Shown here in pieces: positions 1 through 5,310 of a stretch of 6,063 bases of DNA. The stretch comes from a bacterium (GTDB lineage: Bacteria > Verrucomicrobiota > Verrucomicrobiia > Limisphaerales > UBA11358): assembly GCA_021781185.1 (NCBI GenBank), contig JAJXXI010000062.1, forward strand, positions 1 through 6,063. The letters run 5' to 3'. The notes beneath the pieces are model-generated. The model saw only the letters and a program-made list of their open reading frames with translations, did not search any database and was not told the DNA's origin. A program made the translations under genes and the position numbers. Position 1 is the stretch's first letter. Each line of letters opens with the position of its first letter.

Positions 1-122
1 GCCAACCGCCGACTTGCGGCTGCGGTGGGGACAGCCGTTACCACGGTTCGCACACTGAATTTTGAAAAAATCACCCATGAAAAATCGTGGCGCTGAAAAA
101 TCACCCGTTTTTCAACGGCCTG
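1..122. repeat. Left terminal inverted repeat, 122 bp
   Basis: Read inward from the left edge, this is identical base for base to the reverse complement of 5942-6063. The match breaks at base 123 (C here, T in the other copy), resumes for three bases, and is then lost. The outer half is GC-rich and holds small dyads, for example GCCG/CGGC at 8-11 and 17-20, and CCGT/ACGG at 35-38 and 43-46. The inner half is AT-rich with iteron-like repeats. Such repeats serve as telomeres or origins in linear replicons, or as transposase binding ends in transposons. The true repeat could extend beyond the window, which cannot be seen. Confidence 0.97.
63..114 (+). repeat. Iteron-like array with hairpin in left ITR
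   Basis: Three direct copies begin at 63, 78 and 94, about one and a half helical turns apart: TGAAAAAATCACCC, TGAAAAATCGTGG and TGAAAAATCACCC. A fourth TGAAAAA is inverted at 108-114 and pairs with 94-100 to give a 7-bp stem with a 7-base loop (TCACCCG). Arrays like this are typical binding sites for replication initiators, transposases or regulators. The protein that binds here is unknown; the HTH protein next to the right copy is one candidate. Confidence 0.8.
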
Positions 123-142
123 CTAGGGATTGCAGTAGATAT

Positions 143-493
143 TTAGTTCAGGGAAATTTCAGGTGCTCGCATGGACGGGTCTCGACGCCGGCACGCTTCG
201 CACGCTTCCCAAACCAGCACCCGCAAATCCCAGAGCCGCCGATCGGGAGATTTGAGCATGGCTTGAATGTGGTGGCCGTCCTGTGGGCGGCTGGGAAGTC
301 CCAGGGTTTCACTCTGACCGCCGTGCCAAAAGGCATCCGGTTCTTCGCAAAAAAATCCAGCGCTGACAGCACGGGCGGATGGATTGTCACGACGGATATA
401 GTGGAACACGTCAGCGTGCTGGACGTTTTCAGGGAATGCGACAGCGTGTTCGCGGCCCTGCCATAGCAGAATAATATATTTGGCGAGTTGCAT
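143..493 (-). CDS. Small conserved protein of unknown function (SAGFF / SLGL-SRP type)
   Basis: This 116-residue protein has no signal peptide or membrane segment. Its core at about residues 15-75 has AFPENVQHADVF, then VSAGFF (43-48), then GGQSETLGLPSRPQD (58-72). From memory this pattern of FP..-H.DV, VSAGF, and G.S.SLGL.SRP.D belongs to small uncharacterised bacterial proteins often found on accessory DNA; no biochemical role is known to me. The C-terminal part (76-116) is Arg- and Cys-containing and not recognised. The only ATG that keeps the conserved core is at 493; no Shine-Dalgarno is seen before it, although a G-rich GGGTGGT touches the start. The gene reads toward the left ITR and stops 21 bases from it. 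The overlapping frame at 148-498 on the same strand lacks this pattern. Confidence 0.8.
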   Translation of the reverse strand: MQLAKYIILLWQGREHAVAFPENVQHADVFHYIRRDNPSARAVSAGFFCEEPDAFWHGGQSETLGLPSRPQDGHHIQAMLKSPDRRLWDLRVLVWEACEACRRRDPSMRAPEISLN

Positions 494-527
494 ACCACCC
501 GCCGCGTGTCACCCTGCCAAATTAAGA

Positions 528-578
528 AAAATATTGTTCTGGGCTGCTTTTTCTGATGAGCTTCCTGAATAATATTTT
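528..578. promoter_or_regulatory. AT-rich inverted repeat between divergent genes
   Basis: AAAATATTGTTC at 528-539 is matched in inverted orientation by GAATAATATTTT at 567-578, with 11 of 12 positions complementary and the twelfth a G-T pair. The arms flank a 27-base centre. The right arm ends directly at the ATG of the possible small ORF at 579, and the left arm lies 35 bases upstream of the minus-strand gene starting at 493. The position suits an operator or a pair of promoter elements for both genes. An RNA hairpin is the alternative. Confidence 0.45.
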
Positions 579-779
579 ATGAGCGCACCTGATTTTAATG
601 GAATGCACGACCGAGCCATCCGTGAATACATTGAAGGCACGGATTTAGACTTCATTCGTGTTGAAACAACAAATGAAGCTCGTTTTAATAAAAAATCCGG
701 TGAAGTTGTTAAGCACGAGGCTGTGGCTACAATTGTCGAAAATTTACGCCGCAGACGGCAGAATCCTCCGGCGCGTTGA
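579..779 (+). CDS. Possible small protein, 66 aa, unknown
   Basis: The frame opens at ATG 579, just after an in-frame stop at 570-572, and ends at TGA 777-779; an internal ATG at 603 is an alternative. The product is charged and apparently soluble, with acidic and mixed residues at 10-50 (HDRAIREYIEGTDLDFIRVE) and an Arg-rich tail (RRRRQ at 57-61). I do not recognise a family. The codons are clearly AT-richer than in the neighbours (many AAT, AAA, ATT, GTT), which suggests a separate origin. No Shine-Dalgarno is seen. It could be the remnant of a longer gene. A minus-strand frame through the same bases (509-928) has a poor protein composition and is less likely. Confidence 0.4.
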   Translation: MSAPDFNGMHDRAIREYIEGTDLDFIRVETTNEARFNKKSGEVVKHEAVATIVENLRRRRQNPPAR

Positions 780-811
780 ATTGCACGAGCCTCAGCCCAA
801 CCGGCGAGGTT

Positions 812-891
812 CGAGAAGCGGCACTGTTCGCCTACGGCGGGCAGTGATTGTCTAGCCGAGCGCCAGCGAAGGCGGACAGCACCGCTTCTCG
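812..891. other. Large branched stem-loop
   Basis: The arms 812-832 and 871-891 pair over 21 positions, interrupted by a two-base mismatch (822-823 against 880-881) and one G-T pair (828/875). Within the structure, CGCC at 829-832 can instead pair with GGCG at 836-839 (loop TAC), and CGCC at 861-864 can pair with GGCG at 871-874 (loop AGCGAA). The shape can therefore switch between one long hairpin and a stem capped by two short hairpins, a Y or T form. Such structures serve as recognition sites for HUH endonucleases, as single-strand origins, or as recombination sites. It begins 33 bases after the possible small ORF ends. Confidence 0.7.
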
Positions 892-1218
892 CTCTGTGAA
901 TGACCGTGCGTGCAAATTTCCCCTCCAACGGAATTAAATTATAGAAGTTTTGGCGCGTATAACGAAATGGTCGAACCGGCGTTTTGGCACAGCAGTATCA
1001 GGAAGCAAATCCGTATAAAATTATAGATTTGGAGCCAGTCGAATCACCTGGGTCAAAGGGTGCATCTGGCCACCGGATAATTTCGTCTAGGTCAAATTGG
1101 CAATCGTATCTCCGGATTCAAAACCCCGTGGGTGTAGGCAGTGTGACCGGCCCGCTTTAGCAAAACATACCTCTGAACGGCGGGCGATTATTGCCGGCGA
1201 GTGTGAAGACAGCGGAAC

Positions 1219-1244
1219 GAGGAGAAAACCTCCCAAATCGGGAG
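1219..1244 (+). other. Two mutually exclusive small hairpins
   Basis: GGAG at 1221-1224 can pair with CTCC at 1230-1233 (loop AAAAC), while CTCCC at 1230-1234 can pair with GGGAG at 1240-1244 (loop AAATC). The middle segment can join only one partner at a time, the arrangement seen in attenuators and antisense control RNAs. There is no run of T after it on the plus strand and no gene directly downstream on that strand, so function is uncertain. Confidence 0.35.
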
Positions 1245-1290
1245 ATGTATCAGCGGGAAATGCCAGCCGGATTTACGGTAAAACGGGGAA

Positions 1291-1319
1291 CGCAGCAACC
1301 CGCAGCTACCGCAGCAACC
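1291..1319 (+). repeat. Three tandem 10-base repeats
   Basis: CGCAGCAACC (1291-1300), CGCAGCTACC (1301-1310) and CGCAGCAACC (1310-1319, sharing one base with the second) form an array with a period of about one helical turn, so bound proteins would sit on the same face. It lies about 80 bases past the 3' end of the ATPase gene. It is a plausible initiator- or partition-type binding site, but only three units are present. Confidence 0.55.
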
Positions 1320-1400
1320 CCTTTCAAGGATTTCAAACGGCAATATAATTATTTCCACTTTTGGGAAGGGTTCCTGCACTGGCTGCGGGTGGGTGCGCCC

Positions 1401-2258
1401 TTAGCGAGTGATGGTATGGGCGGCCAAATCCGTCCAATCGGCAGGGTGTGCCCGCATGATTTTCAGAACCATGAGGAGTGTCCGGAGGCTCAACTCGCGG
1501 ACATCCGGTGAGACGCGGCGGACGAAAGCCATGGCGATTTTTTTCTCCGCCAGGTGGTAGCCCTTGAAATCCGGCAAGGCATGTTCCATCCAATCCAAAA
1601 TCTCGGCGCGGGTCATTTGGAATTCGGTAATCATGGATCGCGTGCGCAAGGGTCCGTCCAGTTCGTGAACGAGCTTGTTGGTCACAAAAATGATGCGCCC
1701 GACGTAATCGAATCCGGTCGGGTAATTACCCTTTTTGGCTCCGGCTTTTACCAGCCAGTTGATGCGACGAATGGGCGCGGTGTCCAAGGCTCCCTTCAAG
1801 ATGGAGGCACTGACGTGGTTTTCCAGCGCGCTGTCGCAATCGTCGAAAACCGTCAGCAACCCGTTGTTGTCATGGAGGGTTTCGTATAGCGCCCGTGCGG
1901 AAGTGAACCCCTTGACCAGATGATAATCGTGGCCTTCCACGAATCTGAGGGTGTCCAGTGTCTCTGTTACCGTGTGCGTTTTGCCCAACCCACCCGGACC
2001 ACTGATGATGGCACTGACGGCATAATTGTTGGCGACCATGGCCACAATTTGGCGCAAGTATTTGAAACGCGCCTTTATGTCTGACACAGTCATGCTGCCC
2101 TGCAAGGGAACCACTCTGGATGGCACCCGGCTGTGGGTGCGGCCATCCGGGGTGGCGATTTTGACCTGGCCAACACTGCATTCAATGACAGTGCCTTCCA
2201 ACTGCCGGTTGGTCATGGTTTCCTGAAATTTCACCACGGTTCCAATCTGGATACTCAT
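1401..2258 (-). CDS. AAA+ family ATPase
   Basis: This 285-residue cytoplasmic P-loop ATPase begins with a small beta-rich segment (1-55, IGTVVKF...LEGTVIE...GQVKIATPDG) that resembles an SH3-like fold. The AAA+ core follows: Walker A GPGGLGKT at 87-94, Walker B LLTVFDDCD at 134-142, sensor 1 IIFVTNK at 189-195, and a likely arginine finger in PLRTRS (203-208). The region VSPDVRELSLRTLLMVLKI (249-267) is in the sensor-2 position. The conserved DDCD...ILKGALDT stretch (139-160) matches ATPases common in phages and plasmids, which probably act as DNA motors or loaders. Start choice: ATG at 2258 has an AAGGGGGG ribosome-binding sequence nine bases upstream and overlaps the preceding stop by four bases (ATGA), indicating translational coupling; a longer frame from 2375 would only re-read the upstream gene. 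DNA-related function is inferred. Confidence 0.9.
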   Translation of the reverse strand: MSIQIGTVVKFQETMTNRQLEGTVIECSVGQVKIATPDGRTHSRVPSRVVPLQGSMTVSDIKARFKYLRQIVAMVANNYAVSAIISGPGGLGKTHTVTETLDTLRFVEGHDYHLVKGFTSARALYETLHDNNGLLTVFDDCDSALENHVSASILKGALDTAPIRRINWLVKAGAKKGNYPTGFDYVGRIIFVTNKLVHELDGPLRTRSMITEFQMTRAEILDWMEHALPDFKGYHLAEKKIAMAFVRRVSPDVRELSLRTLLMVLKIMRAHPADWTDLAAHTITR

Positions 2259-2926
2259 AATTCCATTCCCCCCTTGGCTGCCGGATGGCGGCTGCCAGCC
2301 CGGCGATAATTTTTGGAGCCGATCGTCTGCTTCAGCAGATGCAGCGCGGTGCCAAATTTCGTCCGATGCTCCCAAAGCTCGGATGGGTCGGTGATTTTCA
2401 GAAGCTTCAATCCCGCTTCCACATCCAGTTTGCCATTGGGCAGGCGGGGCAGGATGTCAGGTGTCAGGTTGTCTCTGTCGGCGAGTTGGCTTGCTGTCAG
2501 GGGAACCGGTGCAACCGCACAAGCCATCGATTTCTGGCCAGAGCGGTAGCCGGAAGCTCCCAGCGCTGCCCGGAGACTATGGCCCGCCGATCCCGGTTTG
2601 AATTGTTGCTTCCAAAGTTCATCCGTGTCGGTGATGCCATAGAGGTCCAGACAGGCTTCGATGTTCAGGCGACGCCCGTTGTTTTTGCTTTTGAGCGTCG
2701 GAAGCGATTTCGCAGCATCCGTGAACAAATCTTCGAGAAATTTCTGGTTTGGAATTTCCCCGAGGTCGTCAAGCACTACTGGCGGTTTCACTCGTTTGGG
2801 TGACGGGGATGGTAAAAACTGCCGGTGTTTTGCCGGTGGCAACACCAGCGGGCTTAACTGCCCCGCTGGGTAGGGTTCGTGAGGTTGGTATTCAATGATA
2901 GGGATGCCGAATAGTTTGATTTTCAT
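2255..2926 (-). CDS. Protein with a tandemly duplicated domain, unknown function
   Basis: The 223-residue product has a Pro-rich N-terminus (10-50) and then two related units. Unit 1 (83-130) runs NGRRLNIEACLDLYGITDTDELW and ends GASGYRSG; unit 2 (164-211) runs NGKLDVEAGLKLLKITDPSELW and ends GSKNYRRAG. They share NG..L..EA.L.L..ITD..ELW, a basic middle, and a final Y-R pair, so the domain was duplicated long ago and diverged. Short helical basic repeats of this sort often bind DNA or another protein; that is a guess. It is encoded directly upstream of the AAA+ ATPase, with stop and start overlapping, so the two are probably made in fixed ratio and act together. ATG at 2926 is preferred; an ATG at 2971 would add 15 Thr-rich residues. 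Its leader is A/C-rich without a Shine-Dalgarno. Confidence 0.8.
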   Translation of the reverse strand: MKIKLFGIPIIEYQPHEPYPAGQLSPLVLPPAKHRQFLPSPSPKRVKPPVVLDDLGEIPNQKFLEDLFTDAAKSLPTLKSKNNGRRLNIEACLDLYGITDTDELWKQQFKPGSAGHSLRAALGASGYRSGQKSMACAVAPVPLTASQLADRDNLTPDILPRLPNGKLDVEAGLKLLKITDPSELWEHRTKFGTALHLLKQTIGSKNYRRAGSRHPAAKGGMEL

Positions 2927-3009
2927 GGTGTTTGTTTGGGTTGTTACATTTGTTTGTTTCGCCGTTTTCATCCGACATGGATGACTGCGGCAAATTTTTG
3001 TTTGCTGGT
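2927..3009 (-). promoter_or_regulatory. A/C-rich leader with CCAAACAA element
   Basis: This spacer between two minus-strand genes reads, just before the ATG at 2926, CCAAACAA (2939-2932). The same eight bases occur in the leader of the gene starting at 3543 (3562-3555). Both genes lack a Shine-Dalgarno. The shared element may be an unstructured A-rich translation enhancer or a regulator site. No clear terminator is visible in the spacer, so co-transcription with the upstream gene remains possible. Confidence 0.35.
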
Positions 3010-3543
3010 TTATTGGGTGCCTCCGGTGGTTTTTTCGGTCAACGCCAGCGCCCGGCGCACGATGTCGGCATACCGGCGCTGATGGATTTGGATTTGTTCC
3101 GGGCCGAAGGCGACTCCCGCCTGGGAAAGAATTTCCTGACACAAATCGGCAGCGGCATTGCGGTGGTGGTCGGCGACAAACGCCACATGCTGCTGGATGA
3201 GCGCCGGGGTGACCCATGGGGGCAGGTCAACCGTTTCCCCTTCGGAGTCGTAAGTCCAAAGAATGCCCTTGCCGGCGATGAGGTGGCGAGGCACGCCGTT
3301 GGCATGGGTGACAAAAAATCCCTGCGTCACCTGGCGGGGCGTTTTGGTGTCGCGGGTGATACGGGACAGGCCGTCGTCGTCAATGGACAGCATGACGCCG
3401 CTGCCAAAGTCAACCTGGTCGGAACTCTCGCAACCGATGATTTTATGGAAGTGGGTGTTGGCACCGATTAGCGGCACCATGATTTCGGTGATGGTTTTGG
3501 CGACTGGGTCAATGAGGATGCTTCTGGTCGTATGATTTTTCAT
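3010..3543 (-). CDS. DUF3846-like protein
   Basis: The 177-residue soluble protein starts with a pattern I associate with DUF3846, a domain of unknown function common in phages and mobile elements: SILIDPVAKTITEI (8-21), KIIGC (34-38), MLSIDDDGL (51-59) and, after a linker, RHLIAGKGILWTYDSEG (86-102). In the family these pieces correspond to the first strands, a V/I-G-C turn, an acidic D/E strand and a final IAGKG.. segment. The rest (110-177) is helical, with HH at 126-127 and a charged tail, and is not recognised. The start is ATG 3543; its leader is A-rich (CAACAAAAACGAAT) with no Shine-Dalgarno. It is the first gene of the block that continues to the duplicated-domain protein and ATPase. 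The family assignment is from memory and no function is known. Confidence 0.75.
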   Translation of the reverse strand: MKNHTTRSILIDPVAKTITEIMVPLIGANTHFHKIIGCESSDQVDFGSGVMLSIDDDGLSRITRDTKTPRQVTQGFFVTHANGVPRHLIAGKGILWTYDSEGETVDLPPWVTPALIQQHVAFVADHHRNAAADLCQEILSQAGVAFGPEQIQIHQRRYADIVRRALALTEKTTGGTQ

Positions 3544-3621
3544 ATTCGTTTTTGTTGTTTGGCTAATTTTTAGTTTGAATCCGATTCCGTCCGATAGGGG
3601 CGGCTTCAGATAAATTCGTGT
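3544..3621. promoter_or_regulatory. Divergent intergenic region with TCCGAT repeats
   Basis: These 78 bases separate the minus-strand block starting at 3543 from the plus-strand HUH gene. TCCGAT occurs at 3580-3585 and 3590-3595, exactly ten bases apart, within the stretch that would carry promoters for both directions. An AT-rich core (3563-3579, TAATTTTTAGTTTGAA) could supply a -10 element, but I see no confident -35/-10 pair. Because relaxase genes often have their nick site just upstream, this region is also a candidate transfer origin. Confidence 0.45.
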
Positions 3622-4659
3622 TTGGCGGCTTACTCAAAAAAACGCGGGGTGACACCGGCCTATGGCATGGCGACATTTCAACGACAAATCGGCTGGCGGG
3701 CGGTGCGGCATGGCGTGGTGGAGTCCACCATTCACAAAGAGGACGTGGCCCTGAACAACGAACGGCGCGGGCGCTACTGGCTCGGCGTCGAGGTGCAACC
3801 CGAAGACGGGCACCACGAGATTCCGCAACTGGGCGGCGGACTGTATTTCGTGCGCGACCAGAAAACCGGGAAGCTCGACGAACTGGACGGCGACAAATTC
3901 ATTGCCGCGATGGACGTATGGACGGCGGAGAAATCCTGGTATTACCGGCAGATTGAAGACGACAAATGCAAAGACGGCAAACGGTGGAAAAAGACACGCA
4001 CGAAAGGCGTGCAAGGCATGGTGGTGTCCTGCTCGCCGTGGTGGTCAAACCTGATTTACGAAGCCGCCCGCAACGGTCATGCCGACGAAGTAAAAGAATT
4101 AAGCCGGAAACTGGCGGCTGAACTTCAAGCCACCGTCGAGAAGCAGACCAAACGACAGGTGCTATCGGTGCAAGTCCATTTCGACACCGTCAATCTCCAC
4201 GCCCATGTTTTTAGCACGCGCATTGGCGACGATCACAAATTCATCCGGGGCACCACCAAACGCATCGGACTGATTGGCCCATGGAGCTGTGCGGTGCTGC
4301 GCCAAGGCGAACAGGGATTCATCCCGCAAGATTCCACCAATTACCGGACGGCCCGGCGGTTGTATGAAAGAAATGCAAAACGAATGGGCTCGGCTCCGCT
4401 GGACTGGGTGATGTGCAAAACGGCGGACACGCTTTGTCAGGCCATGTTCGGCTTTTCACCCCGCCTGACGTTCTGGCGTCAGGTGTATATGCAGGGTCTG
4501 CCGGCGATGTCGTTCAACCGGCTGCTGGCGCTGCAAGATGCCGTGGGGCGCGAAGTCCAGGTGTGGGAAAAGTTCGCCGCCCGCAACCGCGATTATGTGC
4601 CGAGTGACATCGTATTGGGCCGGGGCGTGAACGGTGGCCGCGAGGTGCATTTCAATTAG
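3622..4659 (+). CDS. HUH endonuclease, Mob_Pre/MobV-like relaxase or replication initiator
   Basis: The product (345 residues from TTG 3622) contains VQVHFDTVNLHAHVF (184-198). This gives the metal-binding pattern H186-x-D188-x4-H193-x-H195 of Mob_Pre/MobV relaxases, whose usual form is HxDE..PHxH; here the E and P positions are T and L. The preceding strand and helix (GMVVSCSPWW 132-141, DEVKELSRKLAAEL 155-168) match the fold order of that family. HUH enzymes nick one strand through a tyrosine and begin rolling-circle replication or conjugative transfer; the catalytic tyrosine is not certain, Y107/Y108 (SWYYRQ) being one candidate. The C-terminal part (240-345) is unrecognised. The start is uncertain: TTG 3622 or ATG 3667, neither with a good Shine-Dalgarno. 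The gene stands alone on the plus strand and ends 16 bases before the convergent operon. Confidence 0.8.
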   Translation: MAAYSKKRGVTPAYGMATFQRQIGWRAVRHGVVESTIHKEDVALNNERRGRYWLGVEVQPEDGHHEIPQLGGGLYFVRDQKTGKLDELDGDKFIAAMDVWTAEKSWYYRQIEDDKCKDGKRWKKTRTKGVQGMVVSCSPWWSNLIYEAARNGHADEVKELSRKLAAELQATVEKQTKRQVLSVQVHFDTVNLHAHVFSTRIGDDHKFIRGTTKRIGLIGPWSCAVLRQGEQGFIPQDSTNYRTARRLYERNAKRMGSAPLDWVMCKTADTLCQAMFGFSPRLTFWRQVYMQGLPAMSFNRLLALQDAVGREVQVWEKFAARNRDYVPSDIVLGRGVNGGREVHFN

Positions 4660-4675
4660 CGACCTGCTGCCATTA

Positions 4676-5056
4676 TTAACTGACGGTATGTGGCGGCTGC
4701 ATTCCCAAGTTGGGCTTGGCTCCCGCAACCTTTCCCCGCGGAAACATCGAGGGCATCCCGGTGGCTTCCACCAATTCCACCGCGATGAATTTTTGCGTGA
4801 ACAGCCACTGGAAGATTTTTTCAATCAGCGACGGGGTCAGCGGTTTCAAATCGGAAAGTTTTATTGTCTGCTGGATTTCTTCGTTGGCGCGTTGAATGAC
4901 CTCGGCCTTGATGCGGAACACGGACACGGCCATCGGCTCCGGGTCGGAAACATACAGCCGCCACTCCTTGTCGCGATAGCGCAACCCCCGCACGGCTTCA
5001 GGAAATACCGAGAGTGATTCTTTGACCTTCTGGGCGTTTTCGTAAATGAGGGTCAT
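4676..5056 (-). CDS. Hypothetical protein, 126 aa, last gene of ITR-proximal operon
   Basis: I do not recognise this protein. It appears soluble. The N-terminal half has alternating short strands and charged turns (VRGLRYRDKEWRLYVSDPEP, 22-41), the middle is a predicted helix (AEVIQRANEEIQQTI, 51-65), followed by LTPSLIEKIFQWLFTQKFIAVELVE (73-97) and a Gly/Pro-rich tail. The RYRDKEWRLYV pattern suggests a small beta-sheet domain. Its ATG at 5056 overlaps the TGA of the preceding gene by four bases, with no separate ribosome-binding sequence, so translation probably depends on termination of the upstream gene. Its stop is 16 bases from the stop of the HUH gene on the other strand; no terminator hairpin is visible between them. 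Confidence 0.75.
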   Translation of the reverse strand: MTLIYENAQKVKESLSVFPEAVRGLRYRDKEWRLYVSDPEPMAVSVFRIKAEVIQRANEEIQQTIKLSDLKPLTPSLIEKIFQWLFTQKFIAVELVEATGMPSMFPRGKVAGAKPNLGMQPPHTVS

Positions 5057-5310
5057 ACAATTTCTGGTTTCTGGGTTTGGGTTTGCGGCCGGTGGAACAC
5101 CGTGCCGGTCTGGGCGGCGCGCAAGACGTAAAAATAATCCTTGAAGGCACGATCTTGGAGCAGCCGGTCGGCTGTCTGCTCACCAAAAAAGCCGGCCATC
5201 GCCGGTTTGATGGCGAGCATCGTGGCGGTTTCATCATCCTCCGCCCGCTTTTTCAAATGGGCCGAGATAAGCCGTTTCATCACGGCAATTGGAGTAGTTT
5301 GTAATTTCAT
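5053..5310 (-). CDS. Hypothetical protein, 85 aa, middle gene of ITR-proximal operon
   Basis: This small soluble protein of unknown family is mostly helical by appearance. It is basic near the N-terminus (MKRLISAHLKKRAEDDETA, 11-29), then hydrophobic and aromatic (AGFFGEQTADRLLQDRAFKDYFYVLRA, 39-65), and ends in a low-complexity Gln/Thr tail (PQTQTQKPEIV). No catalytic motif is seen. The start at 5310 is supported by AAGGAA nine bases upstream (5324-5319) and by a 4-base ATGA overlap with the preceding stop; the stop overlaps the next start in the same way. The spacing places it in one operon with its neighbours and suggests the three products work together. A small DNA-binding or accessory role is only a guess. 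Confidence 0.75.
   Translation of the reverse strand: MKLQTTPIAVMKRLISAHLKKRAEDDETATMLAIKPAMAGFFGEQTADRLLQDRAFKDYFYVLRAAQTGTVFHRPQTQTQKPEIV

Larger units (their letters stand above)
780..1400. other. Gene-poor region rich in hairpins and short repeats; candidate origin
   Basis: No frame here gives a convincing protein. The stretch holds a large branched stem-loop (812-891), AT-rich DNA around 930-1030 with repeated words (AAATTATAGA at 936 and 1018, GTTTTGGC at 947 and 981, CGTATAA at 956 and 1012, GGTCAAA at 1051 with a preceding G and at 1090), small dyads (ATCTGG/CCGGAT at 1064-1069 and 1073-1078; ACCC/GGGT at 1123-1133; GCCCGC/GCGGGC at 1150-1155 and 1180-1185), competing hairpins at 1219-1244 and tandem 10-mers at 1291-1319. 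The density of such structure is what one expects of a replication or transfer origin, or of a structured RNA. Which it is cannot be decided from this sequence alone. Confidence 0.5.

Noticed and set aside
62..466. Plus-strand frame opening in the left ITR, 134 codons
   Set aside because: It lies antisense to the better supported 143-493 gene, and outside the ITR its protein has no recognisable pattern. Kept only as a remark about the ITR start codon.
795..908. Integron attC site after the small ORF
   Set aside because: GCCCAAC at 795-801 fits RYYYAAC and a hairpin follows, but no GTTRRRY core is found at the matching place after the second arm, and no integrase is present.
509..928. Minus-strand frame of 139 codons
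   Set aside because: It runs through the large stem-loop and opposite the small ORF, is rich in Ser, Arg and Ala without motifs, and looks like a by-product.
960..1030. tRNA-like or riboswitch-like segment
   Set aside because: GGTCGAACC resembles part of a T-arm, but no acceptor stem, anticodon arm or known riboswitch core could be assembled around it.
1097..1511. Plus-strand frames of 83 and 106 codons
   Set aside because: Low-quality protein sequence, overlap with tandem repeats and with the end of the ATPase gene; no start signal.
2285..3471. Long plus-strand frames opposite the duplicated-domain and DUF3846-like genes
   Set aside because: The minus-strand proteins have duplicated or conserved motifs and consistent operon spacing; the plus-strand frames do not.
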